The notes under the pieces are model-generated. The model ran no database searches, was not told the origin of the DNA, and worked only from the letters and a program-made list of their open reading frames with translations. A stretch of DNA of 52,753 nucleotides, taken from contig JAFYNK010000045.1 in NCBI GenBank assembly GCA_017548125.1, positions 1 to 52,753 on the forward strand. Reading direction: 5' to 3'. This document shows positions 17,383 through 25,706 of the stretch, piece after piece. The stretch's first letter is position 1. Each line of letters opens with the position of its first letter. The stretch is from Bacteroidales bacterium. GTDB lineage: Bacteria; Bacteroidota; Bacteroidia; Bacteroidales; F082. The translations under genes were made by a program, and so were the position numbers.

Positions 17383-17831
17383 TGAAGAGGGTTATAATAC
17401 TTTTAACGATATTCTTTTTTTGTACTAATTCTTATTCTCAAGAATACAAAGGTTTGTATGCCAAAGCGTCTGCTAGCATTGCGTATCCTTGTCCGACATT
17501 CATTGTATCTGGCGGTTATGAATTCAACAGGCATCTGGCATTAGGTGTCGGTGTTGGAGTATTATCTCCTGCTTTTTACGATATATGTTTTCCGCTCAGC
17601 ATCGAGATAAGCGGTGACATAACAAAAAAGAATATCATAGGAAACGCAGCGCTTTGCTATAGCATCGAACCTATGATATTCGGTCGTAATTTTTATTGGA
17701 TATTACCTAAAATAGGATTAAGAAATAACAACTTCCATTTTTATCTCACGACGATAGGATTTAATGTCGGATATAAGATTCCTTTTAAAAGTCACCGAGT
17801 CACTGAGTCTCTAAGTATTTTCACTTGGTGA
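17382..17831 (+). CDS. Small outer-membrane beta-barrel-like protein
   Basis: A 149-residue exported protein. The signal peptide is MKRVIILLTIFFFCTNSYSQ. The rest is glycine- and aromatic-rich with alternating hydrophobic residues (GGYEFNRHLALGVGVGV, IGFNVGYKIPFK), which suggests a small beta barrel. The final ~13 residues after GYKIPFK (SHRVTESLSIFTW) are encoded by an octamer-like repeat array, and the stop codon lies in the hairpin formed by that array. The original stop may have been just after IPFK. The start codon also touches the preceding heptamer array. No function recognised. Confidence 0.55.
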   Translation: MKRVIILLTIFFFCTNSYSQEYKGLYAKASASIAYPCPTFIVSGGYEFNRHLALGVGVGVLSPAFYDICFPLSIEISGDITKKNIIGNAALCYSIEPMIFGRNFYWILPKIGLRNNNFHFYLTTIGFNVGYKIPFKSHRVTESLSIFTW

Positions 17832-17841
17832 CTCGGTGACT
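17790..17841. terminator. Repeat-derived hairpin between convergent genes
   Basis: AGTCACCGAGTCAC (17790-17803) pairs perfectly with GTGACTCGGTGACT (17828-17841). The arms consist of ~8-base repeat units, and the upstream gene's stop codon lies in the second arm. Poor T runs, so its strength as a terminator is uncertain. Confidence 0.6.
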
Positions 17842-17863
17842 CGGCGTCTGGGTGACTTTGACT

Positions 17864-20800
17864 TTATTCTCCCCAATAATTATAATTCTCTACATCTTTC
17901 ATCAACTCTCTCACTGCTGCTTCAAGTTGTTCGTCAATGCCTTCAGCGAGTTTCTCAGGTGTGTTTCTTACCTTAACATCTGGTTCGAGTTGTGAGTTTT
18001 CAAGATAAAAACCTTCTTGTGTTCTGTAGCCAACCACTGGCAATCCGAAGTACAAGTCAGTGTCTTGCAATGTCTCCCAAGTAACGCTACTCATTGTTCC
18101 TGGCACTGGCATACCGACGAGCTTACCCATTTTCTTATGTTTGTAAACCCAAGGTGTTCCGTGAGCGTTGCTGTAGTTAGCCTCACACATCAACATGATT
18201 GAAGGTTTGACATAACGACGTGATGGCATCACACAGGCGACGCTGTCGCGGATCACTTGTTCAAGATATTTCTCGCCGCTGAACAATATTTCAATGTCTT
18301 CGTGCAAACGACCGCCGCCATTGAAACGAGTGTCGATGACAATACCTTTTCTCCTGTTATATTTACCTAAGATGTCGGCATATACGTCACGATAGCTAGC
18401 GTCGCCCATGCTACGGATATGGACATAACCCAATGTTCCATTAGAGAGGCTGTCAACGATTTCGGCATTACGTTTAATCCAGCGTTGATATAACAACTCA
18501 TTCTGTGTTCCTTTTGAAATAAGCTTAACAATCTCTTCCCAACGTTTCTTTGTATCAGGATTATAAACTGTCACCAAGACTTGTTTTCCCACTTTTTTAT
18601 TGAGAAGAGGACAATAATCCATGTCTTTTGTTATCTCGACGCCGTCAATTTTTTCAATGATGTTTCCAGCTTCCACTTTAGAATGTTTCTTGTCGAATGG
18701 ACCTTTTTCCAAAACTTCATCAATCAAAAGTCCGTCGCCTTCATAGTTGACATCGAAGAGAAGTCCGAAATAAGCAGTCACGTCGCCGCTCTTGCCATTG
18801 CTACGCATTCCGCAACCAGAGTGAGAAACATTGAGTTCACCGAGAATCTCGCTCATCATTTCTGTGAAGTCATAATTATTATTGATATGTTCCAAAAATG
18901 GATAGAAGTCCTTCTTTATTTGAGCGAAGTCGGCTCCGTTGCTGTCTTTTCTGAAGAGGCGTTTGTTTTCTTGCAAGAAAATGTGATTGTACATATATTC
19001 ACGTTCAGCGGCACGGTCGAGTGTCATTGTCGCATCATATTTAATAGGTGTTGACTTGCCACCTTTTGTTTCAATTGTCTGAAGGTTACCACCAGACAAG
19101 ACAAATAATTTATCGCCTTTTTTATTCAATTTTATTTCAGCTCCGCCCATTCCAAGTTTTTTCAAAACCTTGGTAGATTTCTCGCGCACGTCAAATTCCC
19201 AGAGGTCGTAGCCTTTTTCAAAAGCGCTCAAGAAGAACAACTTGTCGCCATCTTTTGAAAGTGACACTCCAGAGAGTCGTGACGACATTGGAGTAAGACG
19301 AATGATACGTTCTTCGAGTCCGTCGAGTTCAACGACGATGTCTTTTTTCTCTTCAGCTTTCTTATCGTCTTTTTTATCTTTTTTGTCTTTCTTGTCGTTA
19401 GATTTCTCTGCCAAGTCCTTAGCCATTTTCTCTTCTTTTTTCAAAAGGTCGTAATCTTCTTTTGAGAGACGGAATTTATCGTAAGCCTCCTGATTCAAGA
19501 AAGCGATGAATGCATCATCCTGGCTACCCCACGAAGCATGAGAGCGCAATCCATAACGGTTTGAGATGAAAGTGACGGCGTTGCCATCCATAGCCCATTG
19601 AGGAGACGATGTAATATATGCGCTGTTAGTGATATTGTAAATCTTCATATCGCCGTTTGCAGAAACGATGCCGACATCTGAATAAGGGTCGTGCATGTTG
19701 GTTATCAATGTAAGAGCGAACCATTTACCGTCAGGTGACCATTCATATTCGAAGCAATAATCGTCATTACGATAATGTTGAGTTCCGTCGGTTATCTGAC
19801 GTACTTTCTTTGTCTCGAGGTTAATGACTTTTAAGATATTTCTGTTTTCGAGATAAGCGAGTTCTTTGCCATCAGGAGAAAACTTAGGGACGCCGCGTTC
19901 GATGCCGTCCTTTTCAAACAAAGGCTCTTCATTAATTAATGTAGCGTATGTGAAGTTAATGTCTTCCTTACGAGCCATCTCAGCTTTGTAAAGACTGAAG
20001 TAACCATCGCGTTCAGAGACATATACGAGAGTTCTACCGTCAGGTGAGAATGTTGGATAAGCCTCTGCTTCTGGAGTATGAGTAATCTGTTTTGTTGTCT
20101 GATATTCTTCTGATGTAACGAATATTTCGCCACGAGAAACGAAAGCGATGAGGTCACCTTCAGGTGTGATTGTGATGTCTTTAGCGCTGCCGAACTTACC
20201 TATGACTGGTGTTTCTTCTTGGTCGTTAACGATTTGTATTTCAACTTTCTTAGGTTCGCCTCCGATAGTCTGAGTATATATCTCGCCTTGGAATCCGTAG
20301 CATAACAAACCATCGTTAGATACTGTCAGGAATCTTACAGGATATGTTGGGAAGTCAGTGATTTGCTCAGCATTGTTGATGTCATTCATCTTTGCTTTAT
20401 AAACGTTAAAGTTGCCACCTTCGCCTTCACTGAGGAACACTATTTCCTCTTTACCAGGAAGATAACGAGGGTCGCGGTCTTCGCCGATATTTGTTGTTAA
20501 GATTGTATGTGTCTTTTCTTTAGCATCATAATAAACTATGTCGCGAGCCATTGAAGAGATCTGATGTTTACGCCATTCGTCTTCGCCGCCTTTTTCATCA
20601 TAATAAAGGAAAGACTCGTTGTCATTATCAAAAGAGATGCTGCAGACGTTAGTAGCGCACACTTGTTGAGGACGGCCGCCATCCACCGACACCTTATATA
20701 ATTCGCGCATCCATCCAGCTGGGAACTGAGCATTGGAAGCGTCTCTTTGGATGTTAGCTCTATAATAAATCATAGAGTCGTCGGCTGAGAAAGCGAGAGG

Positions 20801-21172
20801 AATCTCTGAGGTTGAGTTCGTTGTGACACGCTTTGCCACGCCTCCATCAACAGAAACGACATAGATGTCGAAGTTAGCATTTCTGTCGGTAGAGAATGCG
20901 ATGTATTTACCATCATTAGACCAGATAGGATTGAAGTCGTACGATGAGTTCGTTGTAATCTGACGAGCCAAGCCTCCTTCTGCGTCAACGACATAAATAT
21001 CACCTTTATAAGCGAAAGCTATCTTATCGCCCTGAGGAGATATTGCGTTATAACGCATCCATAAAGGCTGTGAGCCTTGAGCCATGAGCTGTGAGCCTTG
21101 GAACAAGATAATAAACAAAAATGCCAAAAATCTTGTTGTCTTGTTGACTTGTTGTCTTGTTGTCTTTTTCAT
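17864..21172 (-). CDS. Tricorn-like S41 protease with beta-propeller and PDZ domain
   Basis: A 1102-residue exported protease. After a signal peptide (to about residue 32) come TolB/WD40-like propeller blades (SPQGDKIAFAYKGDIYVVDAEGG, SPDGRTLVYVSERDG and others) to about residue 720, interrupted by a Lys/Asp-rich linker (about 577-607). A PDZ-like domain (about 815-850) and an S41 domain (about 905-1090) follow. The likely nucleophile Ser is in ANYSNAHGTP (about residue 1000), with the GIVIDTRFNGGGR loop upstream. It resembles tricorn-type peptidases of Bacteroidetes acting in the periplasm on peptides. Both ends of the signal peptide are repeat-encoded. It lies 11 bases downstream of the exonuclease gene and is probably cotranscribed. 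Confidence 0.85.
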   Translation of the reverse strand: MKKTTRQQVNKTTRFLAFLFIILFQGSQLMAQGSQPLWMRYNAISPQGDKIAFAYKGDIYVVDAEGGLARQITTNSSYDFNPIWSNDGKYIAFSTDRNANFDIYVVSVDGGVAKRVTTNSTSEIPLAFSADDSMIYYRANIQRDASNAQFPAGWMRELYKVSVDGGRPQQVCATNVCSISFDNDNESFLYYDEKGGEDEWRKHQISSMARDIVYYDAKEKTHTILTTNIGEDRDPRYLPGKEEIVFLSEGEGGNFNVYKAKMNDINNAEQITDFPTYPVRFLTVSNDGLLCYGFQGEIYTQTIGGEPKKVEIQIVNDQEETPVIGKFGSAKDITITPEGDLIAFVSRGEIFVTSEEYQTTKQITHTPEAEAYPTFSPDGRTLVYVSERDGYFSLYKAEMARKEDINFTYATLINEEPLFEKDGIERGVPKFSPDGKELAYLENRNILKVINLETKKVRQITDGTQHYRNDDYCFEYEWSPDGKWFALTLITNMHDPYSDVGIVSANGDMKIYNITNSAYITSSPQWAMDGNAVTFISNRYGLRSHASWGSQDDAFIAFLNQEAYDKFRLSKEDYDLLKKEEKMAKDLAEKSNDKKDKKDKKDDKKAEEKKDIVVELDGLEERIIRLTPMSSRLSGVSLSKDGDKLFFLSAFEKGYDLWEFDVREKSTKVLKKLGMGGAEIKLNKKGDKLFVLSGGNLQTIETKGGKSTPIKYDATMTLDRAAEREYMYNHIFLQENKRLFRKDSNGADFAQIKKDFYPFLEHINNNYDFTEMMSEILGELNVSHSGCGMRSNGKSGDVTAYFGLLFDVNYEGDGLLIDEVLEKGPFDKKHSKVEAGNIIEKIDGVEITKDMDYCPLLNKKVGKQVLVTVYNPDTKKRWEEIVKLISKGTQNELLYQRWIKRNAEIVDSLSNGTLGYVHIRSMGDASYRDVYADILGKYNRRKGIVIDTRFNGGGRLHEDIEILFSGEKYLEQVIRDSVACVMPSRRYVKPSIMLMCEANYSNAHGTPWVYKHKKMGKLVGMPVPGTMSSVTWETLQDTDLYFGLPVVGYRTQEGFYLENSQLEPDVKVRNTPEKLAEGIDEQLEAAVRELMKDVENYNYWGE
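21064..21098. repeat. Heptamer array in the signal-peptide end of the S41 protease
   Basis: Five in-phase units (AAGGCTG, TGAGCCT, TGAGCCA, TGAGCTG, TGAGCCT on the plus strand) encode the cleavage region GSQLMAQGSQPL. Confidence 0.75.
21133..21164. repeat. Octamer array in the signal-peptide start of the S41 protease
   Basis: Four 8-base units (TTGTTGTC, TTGTTGAC, TTGTTGTC, TTGTTGTC) encode the basic n-region TTRQQVNKTTR. On the minus strand this is the GACAACAA octamer also seen at 22042 and 33127. Confidence 0.8.
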
Positions 21173-21183
21173 ATTATTACTTT

Positions 21184-22002
21184 TTAAAACTTAATATTCT
21201 TACCACTCATTCTTAATTTGATGCCTGTTATCACCTTTTTGGTGTATTCTGGGAAATCGCTTCTCATGATCCAGTCGTAATATTGAGGTTCGATTTTAAA
21301 TACGTCTTCCACTCTTTTATCCTTATGTTTTCCGAATTTGAACACTTCCTTGCCTTCCTCATCAAACACAATCTGGCCTGCGAGGTCAGCGTTTTTATTA
21401 TGAGAAGAAAACTGAGAGAGAGCCTGCATATCATTCTGCACCGGCACTGAAGTCACGCCGCGATTATCGGTATATTCTGCGTCTTGATATTTGTCGAGCA
21501 TAGCCATAAGAACTTCGTAAGTAGCAGAGGTATCGGCAGAAGCAGAGTGAGCGTCTTCTAATTCTTTATTGACGAAGAAACGATACGCGCCCTTGAGAGT
21601 GCGAGGCTCCATCTTCATAAAGATATTCATCACATCGATGAGGTTACGCGACTTGATGTCGAAATCGATGCCAGCGCGGATAAACTCCTCCATGAGAAAA
21701 GGCACGTCAAATTTCAAGATATTATAACCAGCAATATCACTGGAGCCAAAAAACTTAGCAATCTCTGGAGCCAGTTCCTTGAACGACTTGCAATCTTTCA
21801 CATCGGCATCGGATATATGATGAACCGCCGTTGTTTCTGACGGAATATGACAACCCGGATTTACGAGCCACGTCTTCTGTTCTTCTTCGCCGTTAGTATT
21901 GATTTTCAACACACTTATTTCAACAATACGATCATGAGAGATATTTAATCCCGTAGTCTCAAGATCGAAAAACGCTATAGGTTTTCTTAAATTTAACTTC
22001 AT
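21184..22002 (-). CDS. DnaQ-like 3'-5' exonuclease (DEDDh)
   Basis: A 272-residue exonuclease. Motif I is FFDLETTGL (Asp13, Glu15). Motif II is GYNILKFDVPFL, and motif III is DAHSASADTSATYEVL with the DEDDh His. This is the proofreading fold of the DNA polymerase III epsilon family. A C-terminal tail (about 215-272, FKFGKHKDKRVEDVF..YYDWIMRSDFP) resembles the small DUF3820-like module seen on Bacteroidetes exonucleases. Whether it acts with polymerase III or in repair or RNA trimming is not visible. It has its own promoter box and precedes the S41 protease by 11 bases. Confidence 0.88.
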   Translation of the reverse strand: MKLNLRKPIAFFDLETTGLNISHDRIVEISVLKINTNGEEEQKTWLVNPGCHIPSETTAVHHISDADVKDCKSFKELAPEIAKFFGSSDIAGYNILKFDVPFLMEEFIRAGIDFDIKSRNLIDVMNIFMKMEPRTLKGAYRFFVNKELEDAHSASADTSATYEVLMAMLDKYQDAEYTDNRGVTSVPVQNDMQALSQFSSHNKNADLAGQIVFDEEGKEVFKFGKHKDKRVEDVFKIEPQYYDWIMRSDFPEYTKKVITGIKLRMSGKNIKF

Positions 22003-22025
22003 AACTCAAATAAAATATTTGTTGT

Positions 22026-22033
22026 CAAAGATA
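22026..22033 (-). promoter_or_regulatory. -7 box (TATCTTTG) of the exonuclease gene
   Basis: An exact TAnnTTTG match on the minus strand, 23 bases before the ATG at 22002. Confidence 0.55.
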
Positions 22034-22041
22034 TAAAAAAA

Positions 22042-22073
22042 GACCACAAGTCAACAAGACAACAAGACAACAA
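22042..22073. repeat. Octamer array (GACAACAA-type), intergenic
   Basis: Four in-phase 8-base units (GACCACAA, GTCAACAA, GACAACAA, GACAACAA) just upstream of the exonuclease promoter box. Confidence 0.8.
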
Positions 22074-22116
22074 GTATTTTTTTAATGACAAATGTCAAAT
22101 GTCCAAAGGAAATTGA

Positions 22117-23214
22117 TTATCTTTTCACTACAAACTTCGCTGTTTTAATTGCATCTTCTTCCTTGATTTGCAAGAAGTAAAGTCCAGATTCCAATTCCGT
22201 AACAGCAATCGTTCCGGAAGAAAAGCCATCACTTACTTCTTGACCAACGATATTGAAAATTGAATATTCAAATTCATTTGAGACATTTTTTATATTAAGC
22301 ACGTCCGAAACTGGATTAGGATATATTTCCAATGATTGCTCAGCGAGCAACTCATCAACGACTGTAGCAGAAGGAATGATATCCAGTATAATACCTTCCA
22401 TTTTAGTCATTCCATAATAAAAATCAGGGTCAGGGATGTAATACCATCCGTCCCAAGCACCACCGTAACCAAAGTTGATATGAAACTTGCCATCTTCTAT
22501 GCGATAGCCATCCACCACGACGTTATGACCTATTGTGCCTTCTGGATTCTCAACAGCCAAGTGAGCTGGATAACCATCTTGCAGATTGGATATCAAAGTC
22601 GCATACATGACGGAATCAGGCTCGCGAAACAACACGCAATTTTCAAAGCCGAATCTCTTGTATGCATCAAAAGCCTGATCCACATAAAAGGTTCCAGAAC
22701 CTTCTGAAGTATAGACCTGCTTACAAGCTGTGCCACAAGCGAAAATAAGCGCAGCGGCTTGCATGTCGGAAAGCGTCTCTCCGCGCATCAAAGCAGCATC
22801 AATGGAATCCAACATCCTGTTCAGCTGAGGAAACGGAAGAAATTCCAAAGTTTTATAATCGTCATCGATATTATAATTACGACCAGCATATTGATGCACA
22901 TAGTCGTCGCTATCAGAAAAGCGAGTACCTTGCGTTGTTCGTAAATAATTTATTATCTGACCCATAGCGACAGCAGGACAGCCAGCATAACTATATGAGT
23001 TATCATTTAAAGGATCTTTCGGGCAATGCTGATTGTAAGGATAATCTTGACTCCAATGAGATTCCATGAATCCTCCCGACCTAATCATAGACGTGTCGGA
23101 ATACATATCATCAACGACATCAATTCTTGGAGTCTGCGCCATAACATTAGAAGCGTTAAAACTTAACAAAAAGATTCCGCATACAATCATAAAATAAAGT
23201 ATTGTTTTTCTCAT
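22117..23214 (-). CDS. C10-family cysteine protease with T9SS sorting domain
   Basis: A 365-residue exported protease of the streptopain/interpain type. Signal peptide residues 1-26 end in VMAQ. The catalytic Cys79 is in YAGCPAVAMGQI. The catalytic His230 is in GTIGHNVVVDGY, followed by FHINFGYGGAWDGWYYIPD, the conserved C10 loop with the active-site Trp. Residues ~290-365 are a T9SS C-terminal signal (LEIYPNPVSDVLNI..GLYFLQIKEED). The segment between signal peptide and catalytic domain is only ~25 residues, while streptopain has a propeptide of over 100. How activity is held in check is therefore unclear. It probably degrades extracellular protein. It is monocistronic. Confidence 0.87.
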   Translation of the reverse strand: MRKTILYFMIVCGIFLLSFNASNVMAQTPRIDVVDDMYSDTSMIRSGGFMESHWSQDYPYNQHCPKDPLNDNSYSYAGCPAVAMGQIINYLRTTQGTRFSDSDDYVHQYAGRNYNIDDDYKTLEFLPFPQLNRMLDSIDAALMRGETLSDMQAAALIFACGTACKQVYTSEGSGTFYVDQAFDAYKRFGFENCVLFREPDSVMYATLISNLQDGYPAHLAVENPEGTIGHNVVVDGYRIEDGKFHINFGYGGAWDGWYYIPDPDFYYGMTKMEGIILDIIPSATVVDELLAEQSLEIYPNPVSDVLNIKNVSNEFEYSIFNIVGQEVSDGFSSGTIAVTELESGLYFLQIKEEDAIKTAKFVVKR

Positions 23215-23285
23215 AAGCCATTTATTTTTTTTGCCGTTGCTAAATTAAGATTATTTTTCAAAAGAAGCAAACAAATTAAACCATT

Positions 23286-23334
23286 GAACTTTGAACTTTG
23301 AACTTTAGACTTTAGACTTTAGACTTTAGACTTT
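23286..23334. repeat. Seven-unit heptamer array (GAACTTT/AGACTTT)
   Basis: Three GAACTTT then four AGACTTT units in perfect phase, upstream of the divergent C10 protease and PUR-alpha genes. Confidence 0.88.
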
Positions 23335-23430
23335 CAAACTACGAACTATATGTTTAAGGTCTGTTAGAAGATTCAACTGTCGGCAGATTATTTTTTTTCA
23401 AAAAAAAGTTCGTGTTATAATATTTTTCTT

Positions 23431-23438
23431 TATTTTTG
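23431..23438 (+). promoter_or_regulatory. -7 box (TATTTTTG) of the PUR-alpha gene
   Basis: TATTTTTG followed by C matches TAnnTTTG, 42 bases before the ATG at 23481. Confidence 0.5.
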
Positions 23439-23480
23439 CTAAATCAAAATTGATAGGTAGAACACAAATTTTTGACAGTT

Positions 23481-23831
23481 ATGGAAAATGAAAAGATGAA
23501 CAATCGTGAAGAATTGTTTTCAAAAGCAATACGTGCTGGTAAACGTACTTACTTTTTCGACGTGAAGACAACAAAAGGTGAAGAGAAGTATATGACAATC
23601 ACAGAGAGCAAACGTCGTTTCAGCAACGAGCAAAATCGTTTTTTCTATGAGAAACACAAACTTTTCCTCTATAAAGAAGACTTCGAAAAATTCAGCAATG
23701 CATTGAAAGAAACATTGAATTTCATTGAAACAGGTGAATATCCAGAAGGATACTTCGACCAGCCAAGACACGAAGACTTCGAAGACGACGACAGATCATT
23801 AGAAGAATGGTTTGACGATTTAGATAAATAA
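23481..23831 (+). CDS. PUR-alpha family nucleic-acid-binding protein (DUF3276)
   Basis: A 116-residue protein. The frame opens with TTG at 23472, but the ATG at 23481 (MENEKMNNREELFSKAIRAGKRTYFFDVK) fits the family start. The core GKRTYFFDVKTTKGEEKYMTITESKRRF..FEKHKLFLYKEDFEKF is the single PUR repeat of Bacteroidetes DUF3276 proteins, related to PUR-alpha of Borrelia. It should dimerise and bind single-stranded DNA or RNA. The C-terminal tail is highly acidic (EDFEDDDRSLEEWFDDLDK). A heptamer array and terminator follow directly. Confidence 0.88.
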   Translation: MENEKMNNREELFSKAIRAGKRTYFFDVKTTKGEEKYMTITESKRRFSNEQNRFFYEKHKLFLYKEDFEKFSNALKETLNFIETGEYPEGYFDQPRHEDFEDDDRSLEEWFDDLDK

Positions 23832-23859
23832 GACCAAAGTCTGAAGGCAAAAGACTAAA
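23832..23859. repeat. Heptamer array (GACTAAA/GGCAAAA-type)
   Basis: Four in-phase units (GACCAAA, GTCTGAA, GGCAAAA, GACTAAA) begin at the base after the PUR-alpha stop codon. Confidence 0.65.
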
Positions 23860-23860
23860 G

Positions 23861-23893
23861 GGAGCTGCTATAAAAAATGGCAGCTCTTTTTTT
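23861..23893 (+). terminator. Terminator of the PUR-alpha gene
   Basis: GAGCTGC (23862-23868) pairs with GCAGCTC (23880-23886), followed by an eight-T run. Confidence 0.88.
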
Positions 23894-23900
23894 TAAAATT

Positions 23901-23928
23901 CATAATGCATAATTCACAATTCATAATT
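23901..23928. repeat. Heptamer array (CATAATT-type), second copy
   Basis: CATAATG, CATAATT, CACAATT, CATAATT in phase; the same unit family as at 14393-14420. Confidence 0.78.
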
Positions 23929-24004
23929 TGGAGTACTGTTGTCTGACAGTTAAAATTGTTGATAACTTATGCCAAAACATCTTCGTTTTTTACAATAAAA
24001 ATCG

Positions 24005-24012
24005 TACCTTTG
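24005..24012 (+). promoter_or_regulatory. -7 box (TACCTTTG) of the parA operon
   Basis: TACCTTTG matches TAnnTTTG, 26 bases before the parA ATG. A T-rich stretch ~20 bases upstream could be the -33 element. It would drive seven closely packed genes to 31839. Confidence 0.6.
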
Positions 24013-24038
24013 TAGTTTGATAAATAAATCAACAAGAT

Positions 24039-24821
24039 ATGGGAAAGATAATAGCGATAGCGAATCAAAAAGGCGGTGTAGGTAAAACAACCACAGCGAT
24101 TAACCTGGCAGCAAGCCTTGCAGTCCTTGAACACAAAACACTTCTTATAGACGCCGACCCACAGGCCAACTCAACCTCAGGCGTGGGCTTCGATCCTAAG
24201 GAAATCGACGGCAGCATATATGAATGCATCATCGATAATCTTAATCCTAAAGACATCATCAAGGAGACAGAGACTCCTAACCTCTACCTGCTCCCTGCTC
24301 ACATCGACCTCGTCGGTGCTGAGATAGAAATGATCAACCTGCCTCATCGCGAGAAAATGATGGGCGACGCGCTCGCTGAGATAAAGGAAGAATACGACTA
24401 CATCATCATCGACTGTTCCCCTTCTCTCGGACTCATCACCGTTAACGCATTAACGGCAGCCGACTCCGTCATCATTCCCGTACAATGCCAATACTTCGCT
24501 CTCGAAGGTCTCGGCAAACTGCTCAACACAATAAAAATCGTACAGAGCCGTTTCAACCCCGAACTCGACATCGAAGGCATCTTGTTGACCATGTTCGATT
24601 CAAGAACTAGAATATCAAAACAGGTAGTCAGCGAGGTCAAGACTCACTTCCAAAGCATGGTGTTCGACACTATCATCAACGTCAACACACGTCTCAGCGA
24701 AGCACCAAGCTACGGACAGACTGCCATCATGCACGACGCGACAAGTATCGGCGCCATCAATTATCTTAACCTAGCAAGAGAAATATTAAAAAACAACGCA
24801 GAAGATGTCATTACAGAATAA
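24039..24821 (+). CDS. parA: Chromosome-partitioning ATPase ParA/Soj
   Basis: A 260-residue ParA. The deviant Walker A KGGVGKTTT (Lys11, Gly15-Lys16-Thr17) opens the protein. Walker A' is LLIDADPQANST and Walker B is YIIIDCSPSLG. ATP-bound dimers bind DNA nonspecifically and are stimulated by ParB. The start at 24039 is the only one that keeps the N-terminal strand before Walker A. It overlaps parB by 17 bases. As there is no plasmid content nearby and housekeeping genes follow, it is most likely the chromosomal copy. Confidence 0.95.
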   Translation: MGKIIAIANQKGGVGKTTTAINLAASLAVLEHKTLLIDADPQANSTSGVGFDPKEIDGSIYECIIDNLNPKDIIKETETPNLYLLPAHIDLVGAEIEMINLPHREKMMGDALAEIKEEYDYIIIDCSPSLGLITVNALTAADSVIIPVQCQYFALEGLGKLLNTIKIVQSRFNPELDIEGILLTMFDSRTRISKQVVSEVKTHFQSMVFDTIINVNTRLSEAPSYGQTAIMHDATSIGAINYLNLAREILKNNAEDVITE

Positions 24822-25698
24822 AAGAAGAGGATTAGGCCGCGGACTCGACGCCATATTGCAAAGTCCAGAGACCGACATAACATCGACAGACATTTCAGGC
24901 AACTACGTAGCAGGCGCCGTTGCCGAACTCAATATAGACTTCATTGAAGCCAACCCTTTCCAGCCAAGAACCGATTTTGACGAAACAGCTCTCAACGAAC
25001 TGGCAGAGTCAATAAAAGTACAAGGCGTCATCCAGCCTGTCACAGTGAGAAAGATGGGCCGCGACAAATATCAGCTCATCTCCGGCGAACGCCGTCTCCG
25101 CGCATCAAAACTCGCAGGTCTTAAATCCATACCTGTCTATATCCGCGTGGCTAACGACGAACAGATGCTAGAGATGGCATTGATAGAAAACACTCACCGC
25201 GAAGGACTCAACGCAATAGAGGTGGCTCTCTCATACCAACGTCTCATCGAAGAATGTAACATAACACAAGAAGAACTCAGCGAGAAAGTGGGAAAAGACC
25301 GCTCCACCGTAACCAACTTCTTGCGTCTTCTCAAACTGCCTCCTGAAGTACAGGTGGCTCTACGCGACGGCTTCATCTCAATGAGCCAGGCTCGCGCCAT
25401 AATAAACATTGAAGACAAGACAAAACAGCTCATCATTTTAAAAGAGATAATAGACAAAGACCTTAGCGTAAGACAGGTGGAAGAACTCGTACGTTCTCTT
25501 AACACAAAAAATGTCAAAGCTAAAAAACAGAAGAATGTTTTACCAGAAACTTTCATATATAAAGTTGACTCTTTGTCAAAAGCACTCGACGCTAAAATAA
25601 AAGTCGATCGCAACAGCAAAGGCAAAGGCTCCTTGACAATAAGCTTCAAAAACGATGAAGATTTCGAAAGACTTATCTCTTTAATCAACAAAAACTGA
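24805..25698 (+). CDS. parB: Chromosome-partitioning protein ParB/Spo0J
   Basis: A 297-residue ParB. It opens with KRRGLGRGLDAIL, the ParA-stimulating N-terminus. The CTP-binding ParB/Srx motif GERRLRASKLAGL is at about 97-110, ENTHREGLNAIEVALSYQRLIEE is the second box, and an HTH follows (TQEELSEKVGKDRSTVTNFLRLLKLP). The C-terminal ~50 residues form the dimerisation domain. It should load at parS sites and spread as a clamp. I saw no parS-like palindrome in this window. It overlaps parA by 17 bases. Confidence 0.95.
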   Translation: MSLQNKRRGLGRGLDAILQSPETDITSTDISGNYVAGAVAELNIDFIEANPFQPRTDFDETALNELAESIKVQGVIQPVTVRKMGRDKYQLISGERRLRASKLAGLKSIPVYIRVANDEQMLEMALIENTHREGLNAIEVALSYQRLIEECNITQEELSEKVGKDRSTVTNFLRLLKLPPEVQVALRDGFISMSQARAIINIEDKTKQLIILKEIIDKDLSVRQVEELVRSLNTKNVKAKKQKNVLPETFIYKVDSLSKALDAKIKVDRNSKGKGSLTISFKNDEDFERLISLINKN

Positions 25699-25706
25699 TT
25701 CTCAGA

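Noticed and set aside
24039-25698. A plasmid or integrated-element partition system
   Set aside because: The genes downstream are chromosomal housekeeping genes in a typical Bacteroidetes order, with no replication or mobility genes nearby. No parS-like palindrome was seen either.
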